Assembly: GCF_036250735.1 (NCBI RefSeq)
Contig: NZ_CP109430.1
Coordinates: 6,324,001-6,388,000, forward strand
Origin: Streptosporangium sp. NBC_01495
Lineage (GTDB): Bacteria; Actinomycetota; Actinomycetes; Streptosporangiales; Streptosporangiaceae
Reading direction: 5' to 3'
Length of the DNA stretch: 64,000 bases
Shown here: positions 18,129 through 26,404 of the stretch, in pieces
Position numbering within the stretch: the first letter of the stretch is position 1
How the letters are laid out: every line of letters begins with the position of its first letter
Program-made: the position numbers and the translations under genes
The notes under the pieces: model-generated
The model's input: only the letters and a program-made list of their open reading frames with translations
Databases searched by the model: none
Told to the model about the DNA's origin: nothing

Positions 18129-18416
18129 TCACCACCCGTTCGCCCTGCGGAACAGCGCATCGTAGGGGTCGGGTTTCATATCCACCCGGATCCACTCGGC
18201 GACCTGATGCCGAGGCAGGCGATGGGCTTGCCGGACGTCGTAGCCGTGCGGTGCGCACAGGTCGATGAGATCGCCTCGCTGCCAGTTTCGGTCCGCGAGG
18301 CAGCCGGTCCCGTCGGCGACGAACGCTTCAACCGCTTGGATCGCGCATCTGGGCACCACGCAGTTGTGCACCTCGTCGCGGCGTCGGTGCTCGATCCGCT
18401 CGGCGTCGCTCACCAT
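18129..18416 (-). CDS. Small Cys/His-containing hypothetical protein
   Basis: A 95-residue cytosolic protein with cysteines near 18, 23, 38 and 54 and the phrase DLCAPHGYDV, which could bind a metal. GGAGG stands 5 nt upstream of ATG 18416. The composition (RHQVAEWIRVDMKPDPYDAL) looks like a real folded protein, but I recognise no family. Confidence 0.6.
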   Translation of the reverse strand: MVSDAERIEHRRRDEVHNCVVPRCAIQAVEAFVADGTGCLADRNWQRGDLIDLCAPHGYDVRQAHRLPRHQVAEWIRVDMKPDPYDALFRRANGW

Positions 18417-18538
18417 TGGGGCCTCCTCAGGTCTCGCGGCCAGGGTATGGCCCACCGGCCACAGCGACGACCTACCCCGAGACGATCCTCGTGATCCGCG
18501 GCCCGCGCGACCGCGGGATTTTTCCGTACGGTGAGATC

Positions 18539-18814
18539 ATGTTCTTCGAGCCCCCGCCGGCACAGGAAGAATCGACTCGCCCGCCCAAGCCCGGACTGCC
18601 TGCTTAGTACGCTCCGCCGGCGGAGGAGATGGGCGCGGTGATGACCAGCGGTCTGGTGCTGGCCCGCACCCCGGACATCGTCATCACCCTGCCGACGATC
18701 CAGGCTTTCAGAACCGGCTGCCTGATGAACGTGGACATCGCCATGAGGCGGCACACCATGTCCGCCGCCGAGCGGTCGGTCCCGTACTGGCCGGATTCCG
18801 CACAGGGCGAGTAG
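18539..18814 (+). pseudogene. Broken small hypothetical gene with in-frame amber stop
   Basis: ATG 18539 opens MFFEPPPAQEEST and is stopped by TAG at 18605-18607. The same frame then continues YAPPAEEMGAVMTSGLVLARTP (split here at the stop) and PTIQAFRTGCLMNVDIAMRR before losing likeness and ending at 18814. I recall a common actinomycete family with a Pro-rich start, a PPENE-type turn and VLARTD followed by a membrane-like strand; this frame matches that pattern across the stop. It therefore appears to be a decayed copy. Confidence 0.5.
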
Positions 18815-19072
18815 AGCCTGACCAGCGTGGATCGCCGTGAGTCCCGCTCGACTTCCGGCCGCGCGTCCGGGCCGCTCCGTGTCCTGGTCAAGCCGCTCGG
18901 CGCGTGCTCGTGCCGGATGCCGGTGCGGGGAGGTGGTGGGCGCCCTCGCCCTTCTTGCAGGTGGCGCGGACCCCGTACAGGCGGACCCCGTAGAGGCCGG
19001 GGCTCCGGCCGATCAGTGGGCCTCCCCCGGTCTGGACCCGAGCGATCATCAGGTCCCGTGGACCAAGGTCTT

Positions 19073-19528
19073 TCAAAGCACCCTTGTCATGAACACGCTG
19101 TACGGGTCGGGCCGGTAGTCCGCGAACGGCTCGCAGTAATCGAATCCGAACTTCTCGTACAGCTTCCGGGCGGGCAGGAAGAACTCGTCAGCGCCGGTCT
19201 CGAGGCTGAGCCGGGTGAACCCCATGCATCTGGCCTCGGTGATGATGTGCTCCAGCAGCAGGGACGCGGTCCCGCTCCGCTTGCGCGTCGGCGCGGTGCG
19301 CATCGACTTCACCTCGGCGTGGCCCGCGTCCAGCCTCTTGATCGCACCGCAGCCCACCAGGCTGTCACCGTCCATGACCGACCAGAACGTGATCTCGGGC
19401 TTGCGGAGCCCGTCCAGATCGAGGGCGTGCTTGCTCTCCAGGGGCGTGATGGATCGCATCTCCTGGACGTGCTCATCGAGAAATCCAGCGATCTCCGGAC
19501 CGGAGAGGTCGTCGAGGACAATCTTCAA
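19073..19528 (-). CDS. GNAT family N-acetyltransferase
   Basis: A 151-residue acetyl-CoA-dependent acyltransferase. The GNAT core is visible: VGCGAIKRLDAGHAEVKSMRT as strand 4, then the pyrophosphate-binding loop APTRKRSGTASLLLE near 82-95, and LYEKFGFDYCEPFADY at the C-terminus. The close PanZ/ElaA-like pattern GAIK followed by E-x-K-x-M suggests a small-molecule or protein acetylase, but the substrate is not readable. Start is TTG 19528 with AAGG about 8 nt upstream. Confidence 0.88.
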   Translation of the reverse strand: MKIVLDDLSGPEIAGFLDEHVQEMRSITPLESKHALDLDGLRKPEITFWSVMDGDSLVGCGAIKRLDAGHAEVKSMRTAPTRKRSGTASLLLEHIITEARCMGFTRLSLETGADEFFLPARKLYEKFGFDYCEPFADYRPDPYSVFMTRVL

Positions 19529-19700
19529 CTGCTCGCCTTTCTTCGGGGCCTCGGTCCCGCGGTTGCCACATCACATTCTCGGGCCACTTGGAGCCGGAGG
19601 TGACCGTGGAGGCGTTCGGCGATTTCGCCGGCCCCGCCGCAGGCTTGTCCCCGTCACCCCGCGAGGCACCGCCGTCGATCGTCGTTCATCGGGCGCCGGA

Positions 19701-19742
19701 AGACACCGTTCAGGCGGTGAAAGACACCGCTCGGGCGGCGAT
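19701..19742. repeat. 21-bp tandem duplication spanning a stop codon
   Basis: 19701-19721 and 19722-19742 share AGACACCG, TC, GGCGG and GA with four differences. The left copy contains the stop of the dioxygenase gene (19710-19712), so the last seven codons have been duplicated across the stop. Confidence 0.65.
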
Positions 19743-20678
19743 GGGCGAGAAGGCGGTGGCGTCGCCCTTGCGGACCACGCTGGTGTCACCGTTGACGCCG
19801 ATCGGGATGTCGCCGGCCAGTGTGATGCGGTGGAGAAGCCGGGGCAGGTCGTCGTAGTCCGCGACGGCGTAGTGCTGGGTGGCCCGGTTGTCCCAGATGG
19901 CGATGTCGCCCTCGCGCCAGTTCCACCGCACCGTGTTCTCCAGGCGGGTGATGTGCCGCTGCAGCAGGGAGAACAGATCGTGGAAATCGGCACTGCTCAG
20001 GCCCGTGAACGACCGGACGAAGTGGCCGAGCAGCAGGGACGGCTCTCCGGTCTCCGGGTGGATGCGGACGACGGGGTGCTCGGTCTCGAATTCGCTGCTC
20101 CGGAACTGCTCGCGGTACTCCTGCTCCTTGACGTCGATCCCGCCGATCTGCGGGCGCTGCGCCGTGTAGTCGTACAGGTTCGAGTGCACCGCGCGCAGTT
20201 GGCCCGCCAGCGCCTGCAGGCCGGGGCGCAGCCGCCGGTACGCCTCCACCGTGTTGGCCCACACCGTGGTCCCGCCGTAGGGCGGCAGCGTGATGGCGCG
20301 CAGCACGCTGATCGCCGGGATCCGGTCGACGAAGGTCACGTCCGTGTGCCAGCTGTTGGCCTTGCCCTGCTCGGAGTCGATCGGGAGCACGGCCTCACCG
20401 TCGCCGGTCACCGTCGGGTGCGGCTTGGTGACGGTGCCGAGCAGCCTGGTGAACGCGTGCTGGTCGGCGTCGGTGGCATGTTGCTGGTCGCGCAGGAAGA
20501 CCACACGGTGGCGCAGCAGCGCGGCGCGCAACTCGGCGACCGCCGCCGCGTCGGCGTCGCCGCCCACCCGGATGCCGCCGACGACCGCGCCGATCACGCC
20601 GCCGACCTGCGTGACGTCGATGTGCTGGTAGGAGCCGTCGGCGACGACAGGCGCCTCGTGGTCATGGAGCTGGGTCAT
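19710..20678 (-). CDS. TauD/TfdA family Fe(II)/2-oxoglutarate dioxygenase
   Basis: A 322-residue enzyme of the taurine/alkylsulfate dioxygenase family, which oxidises a sulfonate or sulfate ester next to sulfur and releases sulfite or sulfate. The iron triad is intact: H111 and D113 in WHTDVTF and H269 in [10 protein letters not shown]284 in the [10 protein letters not shown] stretch can bind 2-oxoglutarate. [10 protein letters not shown] and the FLRDQ motif are typical. ATG 20678 is used because the upstream extension is not conserved. The promoter shares CTATTCCTACA with that of the quinone reductase gene, suggesting joint, possibly sulfur-responsive control. Confidence 0.92.
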   Translation of the reverse strand: MTQLHDHEAPVVADGSYQHIDVTQVGGVIGAVVGGIRVGGDADAAAVAELRAALLRHRVVFLRDQQHATDADQHAFTRLLGTVTKPHPTVTGDGEAVLPIDSEQGKANSWHTDVTFVDRIPAISVLRAITLPPYGGTTVWANTVEAYRRLRPGLQALAGQLRAVHSNLYDYTAQRPQIGGIDVKEQEYREQFRSSEFETEHPVVRIHPETGEPSLLLGHFVRSFTGLSSADFHDLFSLLQRHITRLENTVRWNWREGDIAIWDNRATQHYAVADYDDLPRLLHRITLAGDIPIGVNGDTSVVRKGDATAFSPIAARAVSFTA

Positions 20679-20752
20679 TCCCTGGCACCTTTCGATGGGC
20701 GATGTACGGGTGGGCCGTATCACAGCGTGTGCCGGGAGAAAATAAATGTCAA

Positions 20753-20773
20753 CTATTCCTACAGGTTTAATAG
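20753..20773 (-). promoter_or_regulatory. CTATTCCTACA motif upstream of the dioxygenase
   Basis: CTATTCCTACAGG followed by TTTAATAG gives CTATT/AATAG arms. The first 11 bases recur exactly in the large palindrome at 21780. The site lies 75 bp upstream of the dioxygenase ATG within an AT-rich promoter region. Confidence 0.5.
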
Positions 20774-20838
20774 GGAAATTTGCACGCCCCGCCTGACCGG
20801 GGACGACCGGGCGGGATCGTCCAGCGGGTGGGGCTCGC

Positions 20839-21759
20839 TCACCCGGCCACCTCGATGACGATCTTGCCTCGCGCGTGACCGGCCTCCACCGTCCGCAGTG
20901 CCTCGGCCGCCTCGTCGAGCGGGAAGGTCTCGGTCACGTACGGCCGCAGCACGCCCTGCGCGACAAGCCGCGCCACCGCCTCCAGCACCTCGCGGTTGCG
21001 CTTACGCGCCACGGGCGAACCGCCCAACCGCGCCACGGTGTCCCGGTCGGCGGCGGTGATCAGCTTCGAGGGGTCATCCAGGAGGCCGGCCACTGCCACC
21101 AGCGCGTCCCCGCCGACCAGGTCGTAGATCGCGTCGACTCCGTCGGGGGCGGCGGCCCGCACCCGGTCGGCGACGTCCGGCCCCGGCTCGACGTGAACCA
21201 CGCCGAACTGCTCGACGAAGTCCTTCTTGGCGGCACTCGCGGTGCCGATCACCCTGAGCCCGGCGTTCCCGGCGATCTGCGCCGCGGCCACGCCCACCCC
21301 GCCGCCGACGCCGACGATCAGCAGTGTGGCACCGGGGGGCAGTTCGAGCTGGTGCACGCCGTCGTAGGCGGTGGCCGCCGCGATGGGCAACGTGGCGGCG
21401 TCCGCGAACGACACGGCGTCGGGCTTGTGCGCGGCCAGCTCGGCCGGCAGGAGCGTGTACTCCGCGTAGCCTCCGGTGAGGGGGTTGCCGAACACCGCGT
21501 CACCGGGCTCGAACCCTTCGACGCCCCCGCCGACCTCCTCGACCACCCCGGCGACCTCTCCGCCGAGGACGGCCGGCAGCTCGGCCGCCGCCGCGCCGGG
21601 CGGAAGGTACCCCGCCCTCCGCTTCCAGTCGACGGGGTTGACCCCCGCCGCCTTCACCGCGACCAGGAGCTGACCGGGGCCGGGGACGGGGCGGGGAAGG
21701 TCGGCGAACGTCTCCGTCTCGGGCCCGCCGTGCTGGGTGTACGTGTACGCCTTCGGCAT
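20839..21759 (-). CDS. NADP-dependent quinone oxidoreductase (MDR superfamily, zinc-free)
   Basis: A 306-residue medium-chain reductase of the zeta-crystallin/QOR type. The N-terminal GroES-like half contains [10 protein letters not shown] and [12 protein letters not shown]; the Rossmann half begins [17 protein letters not shown] near 147-163, followed by VIGTAS and the terminal [13 protein letters not shown]. No structural-zinc cysteines occur. Such enzymes reduce quinones or enones with NADPH. GAGGA lies 5 nt before ATG 21759, and a 34-bp palindrome sits just beyond it. The dioxygenase gene follows 160 bp downstream on the same strand. Confidence 0.92.
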   Translation of the reverse strand: MPKAYTYTQHGGPETETFADLPRPVPGPGQLLVAVKAAGVNPVDWKRRAGYLPPGAAAAELPAVLGGEVAGVVEEVGGGVEGFEPGDAVFGNPLTGGYAEYTLLPAELAAHKPDAVSFADAATLPIAAATAYDGVHQLELPPGATLLIVGVGGGVGVAAAQIAGNAGLRVIGTASAAKKDFVEQFGVVHVEPGPDVADRVRAAAPDGVDAIYDLVGGDALVAVAGLLDDPSKLITAADRDTVARLGGSPVARKRNREVLEAVARLVAQGVLRPYVTETFPLDEAAEALRTVEAGHARGKIVIEVAG

Positions 21760-21771
21760 GTCGTTCCTCTC

Positions 21772-21805
21772 TATCTCTTCTATTCCTACATGAATAGTAG
21801 AGATA
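21772..21805 (-). promoter_or_regulatory. 34-bp nested palindrome before the quinone reductase
   Basis: Inner arms CTATTC (21780-21785) and GAATAG (21792-21797) are flanked by outer arms TATCTCT (21772-21778) and AGAGATA (21799-21805). Together 13 of 14 half-site positions are symmetric. It begins 13 bp upstream of the ATG and immediately after the ribosome site, so a bound repressor would block transcription. Size and AT-richness fit a dimeric repressor such as an Rrf2, MarR or TetR protein. Confidence 0.65.
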
Positions 21806-21937
21806 GGAATCTTATTCCCTGCATGAGCAGGATGCCCGGGAAACTCCCGGCGGCGGGCCGGACCGGCGGAAAATCGCTCGCCTCCTCCGGCCACCCTGCG
21901 TCAACATGGTCATGACCGTGGGTGTTCAGAGGGATGG

Positions 21938-23776
21938 ATGGCCATGCTGGGATTACCCGATCTCCCCGGAGACAGACCGTCCGCCCGAAGGTCGGCCGTC
22001 CTGCTGACGCTGCGGTATTACAACGGGGAGCTGCTGAAGCAGTGGCGGGTCGCCGTGCCCGCGCTGATCCTGCCGGCGCTGGGAAACACCTGCCTGTTCT
22101 ACATGGCGCCGCTGGCGGTGGGCGCGATCGTGGGGCGTCTGTCCGAGGACGGGGACGGGGACGGCACCACCATCGCCGTGCTCATGCCGTACGTGCTCGG
22201 CTTCGGCGCGCTGCTGCTCGCGGGCGAGGTCCTGTGGCGGGTGGGTCTGCACTTCCTGTACCGCACGGAAGCCGTGGGCATCGAACGGCTCGGGGCGACG
22301 GGCATGGACGAGTTGCTGGCCAAGGACGCCGCGTTCTTCCACGACAACTTCGCCGGCTCGCTGACCAAACGGGTGCTGAGTTTCTCCGGCGGGTTCGAGA
22401 GCTTCGTGGACACGCTCACGTTCTCGATCATCGCCAAGGTGGTGCCACTCGCGTTCGCCTCGGTGGTGCTCTGGCGATACCACCCGCTGCTGGTCTTCGT
22501 GCTCCTGGGCCTCATCGTCGTCACCGGCCTCCTCGTCGCCCCGCTCATTCGCCGTCGCCAGAGGCTGGTGGACCAGCGTGAGGCGGCCAAGGTGCGGGTG
22601 TCCGGGCACGTCGCCGACGTGCTGACCAACATGGAGACGGTCCGCGCGTTCGCCGCCGAGGACCGCGAGGCCCTGAAGCACCGGACCCGGGTCGCCGAGC
22701 AGCGCAGGCTGACGCTCCGTTCCTGGGACTACGGCAACCTCCGGGTGGACACCGTCATCGCACCGCTGTCGATCCTCACCAGCACCGTCGGCCTGCTGCT
22801 CGCCGTCGCCCTCCGCGGTGGCCTGGGCGTGGAGGCGGTCGTGGTGACGTTCAGCTACTACACGACCTCGATCGGCATCATGTTCGAGTTCAACCAGATC
22901 TACCGTCGCATGGAGAGCGTGCTCACCGAGTCCGCCCAGTTCACCGAGCTGCTCCTCACGCCGCCCGCGGTGGTCGACCCGGACGACCCGCAACCGCTGC
23001 GTCCCGCCGACGCCCGCGTCCGGTTCGAGCGGGTGACGTTCGCGCACACCGGCAATCCGCCCCTGTTCGACGGCCTGGACCTGGACATCCCCGCCGGCAC
23101 CAAGGTCGGCCTGGTCGGCCGGTCCGGCGGCGGCAAGAGCACCCTCACCCGGCTGCTGCTCCGCCTCATGGACGTCGACGGCGGCCGGATCCTGATCGGC
23201 GGCCAGGACATCGCCCGGCTCCGCCAGGCCGACCTGCGCGGCCTGATCGCCTACGTTCCCCAGGAGCCCGCCCTCTTCCACCGGTCGTTGCGCGACAACA
23301 TCGCCTTCGCCCGGCCGGGCGCCACCGACGCCGAGATCCACCAGGTCGCGCGGGCGGCGCACGTCACGGAGTTCGCCGAGGCTCTGCCCGACGGCTTCGA
23401 CACGCTGGTCGGGGAGCGCGGCGTCAAACTCTCCGGCGGCCAGCGGCAGCGCGTCGCCCTCGCCCGCGCCATCCTGCGCGACGCGCCGATCCTGTTGCTG
23501 GACGAGGCCACGAGCGCACTGGACTCCGAAAGCGAGATCCTCGTCCAGGAAGCCCTGTGGAGTCTGATGCGTGACCGTACCGCCCTCGTGGTCGCGCACC
23601 GGCTGAGCACCGTCGTCCGCATGGACAGCCTGGTGGTGCTCGACCAGGGCCGCATCGTGGAACAGGGCGACCACCGTGAGCTCCTTCAGGCCCAAGGGCC
23701 GTACGCCCGCCTGTGGCACCACCAGTCCGGCGGCTTCCTGCTCGAAGAGGACACCTCGGACGCCGTCCACCGCTGA
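21938..23776 (+). CDS. ABC exporter, fused permease and ATPase
   Basis: A 612-residue half-transporter. Six membrane segments lie within about residues 36-320 (type IV exporter fold) and the ATPase follows: Walker A GRSGGGKST at 394-402, Q-loop YVPQEPALFHRSL, signature LSGGQRQRV, Walker B ILLLDEATSALD and H-loop VVAHRLSTV. It would work as a homodimer, exporting a lipid, peptide or drug-like substrate; the substrate cannot be deduced. ATG 21938 and 21944 are both possible; AGAGGGA lies just upstream. No partner half-transporter is adjacent. Confidence 0.9.
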   Translation: MAMLGLPDLPGDRPSARRSAVLLTLRYYNGELLKQWRVAVPALILPALGNTCLFYMAPLAVGAIVGRLSEDGDGDGTTIAVLMPYVLGFGALLLAGEVLWRVGLHFLYRTEAVGIERLGATGMDELLAKDAAFFHDNFAGSLTKRVLSFSGGFESFVDTLTFSIIAKVVPLAFASVVLWRYHPLLVFVLLGLIVVTGLLVAPLIRRRQRLVDQREAAKVRVSGHVADVLTNMETVRAFAAEDREALKHRTRVAEQRRLTLRSWDYGNLRVDTVIAPLSILTSTVGLLLAVALRGGLGVEAVVVTFSYYTTSIGIMFEFNQIYRRMESVLTESAQFTELLLTPPAVVDPDDPQPLRPADARVRFERVTFAHTGNPPLFDGLDLDIPAGTKVGLVGRSGGGKSTLTRLLLRLMDVDGGRILIGGQDIARLRQADLRGLIAYVPQEPALFHRSLRDNIAFARPGATDAEIHQVARAAHVTEFAEALPDGFDTLVGERGVKLSGGQRQRVALARAILRDAPILLLDEATSALDSESEILVQEALWSLMRDRTALVVAHRLSTVVRMDSLVVLDQGRIVEQGDHRELLQAQGPYARLWHHQSGGFLLEEDTSDAVHR

Positions 23777-23789
23777 CGCGCGGGTGTCC

Positions 23790-23817
23790 CCGTCCTCCCC
23801 GTCCTCCCCGTCCTCCC
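23790..23817. repeat. 9-bp tandem repeat after the ABC exporter gene
   Basis: CCGTCCTCC is repeated three times in a row, followed by CCCG. It lies just after the exporter stop codon. Confidence 0.6.
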
Positions 23818-24003
23818 CCGGGCGATCTCGAAGAACCGGGGCATCCGCCGAGCCGCAACTTTCGCTTCTTACATGAAAGTTTCACCGGCGCGGTGTCGTC
23901 CGCCCAGATCATCAGGGCGGACCGAGCGCGGTGTTTGAGGTTCCGCGGCCCGCGTGCCTACGGTGCTGGCATCCGCACAGTGATCCGGTCAAGGAGTTCA
24001 TCT

Positions 24004-25692
24004 ATGCGCGCCCGCTTCGTCCCGGCCCTGATTCTGGCCCTGCTCGCGCTGGTCATCACCGCCCCCGAGGCCCGCGCCCAGGTGGTGGGCGGCTTCGACT
24101 TCTCCCGGGCGCAGGTCTCCGTCACGGGCCTTCAGGTTCCCTGGGGCCTGGCGTTCCTGCCGGACGGCAGCGCGCTGGTGTCCGAGCGCAACACCGGACG
24201 CATCCTGCAGGTGAGACCGGGCCAGACGCCCACGGCGGTCGCCACCGTCAGCGGGGTGAGCGCCTCGGGTGAGAGCGGCCTGCTCGGCATCGCCGTGTCG
24301 CCCGCCTACGCCCAGGACGGCTGGGTGTACGCGTACTTCACCAGCACCGCCGGGGACAACCGCCTGGTCAGGCTGCAACTGACCGCACCCCAGACACAGA
24401 CGGTGATCTACTCCGGGATCCCGAGCAACACCTTCCACGACGGCGGCCGCATCGCCTTCGGGCCGGACGGCATGCTCTACGTGGCGACCGGCGACGCCGG
24501 AAACACCGCCAACGCGCAGAACGTCAACAGCCCCGCCGGGAAGATCCTGCGCATGACGCCCACCGGCGGCGTGCCCGCGGACAATCCGATCGCGGGCTCC
24601 CGCGTCTGGACCTACGGCCACCGCAACGTCCAGGGCCTGACCTGGGACTCCCAGGGCAGGATGTACGCCGCCGAACTGGGGCAGAACACCCGGGACGAGG
24701 TCAACCAGATCGTCGCGGGCTCCAACTACGGCTGGCCGACGTGCGAGGGCACATGCACCAACCCCTCCTTCCGCAACCCGATCGTCACGTGGACGACCGC
24801 CGAGGCCTCGCCGAGCGGGCTGGTCTGGGCCAACAACACGCTCTTCGTCGCCGCGCTGCGCGGCCAGCGGCTCTGGGCGGTGCCGCTGACCGGCGCCGGT
24901 ACGCCCGGCACGCCGCTGGCCGAGTTCCAGTCCGCCTACGGGCGGCTCCGCACGGTCGCGGTCGGACCTGACGGCTGGCTCTGGGTGACGACCAGCAACC
25001 GGGACGGCCGCGGCACCCCGGTGGCGCAGGACGACCGCATCGTCCGCGTCCCGCCGGCCGCCACCGAGGGCGACACCACCCCGCCGACCGCGCCGGCCGG
25101 CCTCGCCGCGTCGGGGACGACCTCCACCGCCACCACCCTGACCTGGACCGCCTCCACCGACAACACGGGCGTGACCGGCTATGACGTCCTGCGCGCACCG
25201 GGCGCGTCCGGCGGCACCTTCACCCAGGTGGGGACCTCGGCCACCACCACGTTCGCCGAAACGGGGCTCACCGCGAACACCACGTACCGCTACCAGGTCC
25301 GGGCCCGCGACGCGGCGGGCAACCTCTCGCCGGTATCGAACACGGCGACGGTCACCACCACCGCGGGCGGCGGGGGCACCGGCGGATGCTCGGTGACGGC
25401 GACCGTCCAGTCCCAGTGGGGGAACGGGTACGTGATCCAGCCGGTCACGGTCACCAACACCGGCACGTCCGCGATCAACGGCTGGACCGTGACCCTCACG
25501 CTGCCGAGCGGCCACACCGTCACCGGCTCGTGGAACGCCGCGCTGACCGCCGGCGGGCAGACCGTCACGGCGAGGAGCGCCGGGCACAACGGCGCGCTCG
25601 GCGCCGGCCAGAGCACCACCTTCGGCTTCCAGGCGAGCCGCCCCAACGGCAACACCCAGACGCCGTCCGGCTACCGGTGCACGAGCCCCTGA
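24004..25692 (+). CDS. Secreted PQQ-type sugar dehydrogenase with FN3 and CBM2
   Basis: A 562-residue exported protein: signal peptide 1-25 (ending ARA), a six-bladed GSDH beta-propeller at about 35-365, an FN3 domain at about 370-455 (PTAPAGLAASGTTSTATTLTW, cut here to the opening), a Gly linker, and a C-terminal CBM2 from about 465 (CSVTATVQSQWGNGYV to the terminal Cys). Soluble aldose dehydrogenase motifs are present: GESGLLGIAVSP, FHDGGRIAFGPDG and YGHRNVQGL, where the paired His and Arg bind PQQ. It probably oxidises sugars at cellulose or chitin surfaces, feeding electrons to lytic oxygenases or respiration (inference). ATG 24004 starts the signal peptide. Confidence 0.88.
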   Translation: MRARFVPALILALLALVITAPEARAQVVGGFDFSRAQVSVTGLQVPWGLAFLPDGSALVSERNTGRILQVRPGQTPTAVATVSGVSASGESGLLGIAVSPAYAQDGWVYAYFTSTAGDNRLVRLQLTAPQTQTVIYSGIPSNTFHDGGRIAFGPDGMLYVATGDAGNTANAQNVNSPAGKILRMTPTGGVPADNPIAGSRVWTYGHRNVQGLTWDSQGRMYAAELGQNTRDEVNQIVAGSNYGWPTCEGTCTNPSFRNPIVTWTTAEASPSGLVWANNTLFVAALRGQRLWAVPLTGAGTPGTPLAEFQSAYGRLRTVAVGPDGWLWVTTSNRDGRGTPVAQDDRIVRVPPAATEGDTTPPTAPAGLAASGTTSTATTLTWTASTDNTGVTGYDVLRAPGASGGTFTQVGTSATTTFAETGLTANTTYRYQVRARDAAGNLSPVSNTATVTTTAGGGGTGGCSVTATVQSQWGNGYVIQPVTVTNTGTSAINGWTVTLTLPSGHTVTGSWNAALTAGGQTVTARSAGHNGALGAGQSTTFGFQASRPNGNTQTPSGYRCTSP

Positions 25693-25819
25693 GTTCCGGC
25701 CGCACCTGACAAAGTCGGCGCGCCCCGGCGGCCACCGGGTGGCGCGCCGACGCGCCCATGCCAAGAAGAACAGCGCAGCCGGTGGCCGAGGAACCGGCCT
25801 TGACCTCTCCTGCCACGCT

Positions 25820-26106
25820 GACGCCCCTTGGGACGGTCTCGCATGATGCGAGCCGCTACTGCGGCGGACGTCGACCCCGACCCTGCGGAGGGACGGCGAG
25901 AGTTCGCCGATGCGCCGCCCTGCCGCGGCTACGAGATCCCACAACAGCTGGTGGACGATGTGCGTGGCACGACCTACCACGCGTCCACCGCGACATCGCG
26001 GGCGGCCGACGACTACCTGAAGCAGCGCGCGCTCCCCGATCGACTGACGGTCCTCGGCAAGCCGCTACTGGTGATCTTCGGCAGGGAGGACCGGAGATGG
26101 CGATCC
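25820..26106 (+). pseudogene. Alpha/beta hydrolase fragment (C-terminal part)
   Basis: In one frame this stretch reads GRSRMMRAATAADVDPD, then YEIPQQLVDDVRGTTYHA, and RALPDRLTVLGKPLLVIFG followed by EDRRWRSS. These are the cap and the strand bearing the catalytic Asp (FGxEDRRW) of alpha/beta hydrolases. The frame is preceded by a stop, so the N-terminal half with the nucleophile is gone, and likeness ceases at about 26106 where it is joined to an unrelated fragment. The last catalytic His segment is absent. Confidence 0.6.
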
Positions 26107-26321
26107 TCGCCACGGGCAAGATCAAATCCAAGGACGCCGCCGCGGGCTGGGCTCTCGCCCACCTCCCCCCGGAACACCGTCGCGTCCTAGAGCACGCCAG
26201 GTATCTGTACCGCAACTGTCACTACGAGGATGAGAGCTGGAGTCACGAACTGAAGGCCCAGGTGCGCCCGCACGTGGACGAAGTGCTCACCCACATCGAC
26301 AATCTGCGCCGACAGGGGTGA
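26097..26321 (+). pseudogene. C-terminal fragment of an aminoglycoside-adenylyltransferase-like protein
   Basis: Seventy-four codons read GKIKSKDAAAGWALAHLPPEH and LEHARYLYRNC, ending HVDEVLTHIDNLRRQG. This matches the helical C-terminal domain (DUF4111) of AadA-type nucleotidyltransferases. The nucleotidyltransferase domain (GSxxxG...DxD) is missing. ATG 26097 has GGAG close by, so the piece may still be translated, but it cannot be an active enzyme. The 5' edge overlaps the end of the hydrolase fragment. Confidence 0.55.
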
Positions 26322-26404
26322 ACCTACGCCCACCGGTTCGGCGGCTTTCCGGTTGAGGACGACACCCGGACGACGCGCTCCAGCACTGACCTGACCGCGA
26401 CCGG

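Noticed and set aside
21953-23770. 605-codon frame antisense to the ABC exporter
   Set aside because: Mirror frame of a real gene; no start site or family.
23998-25980. 660-codon frame antisense to the sugar dehydrogenase
   Set aside because: Compositional artefact opposite clear propeller, FN3 and CBM2 domains.
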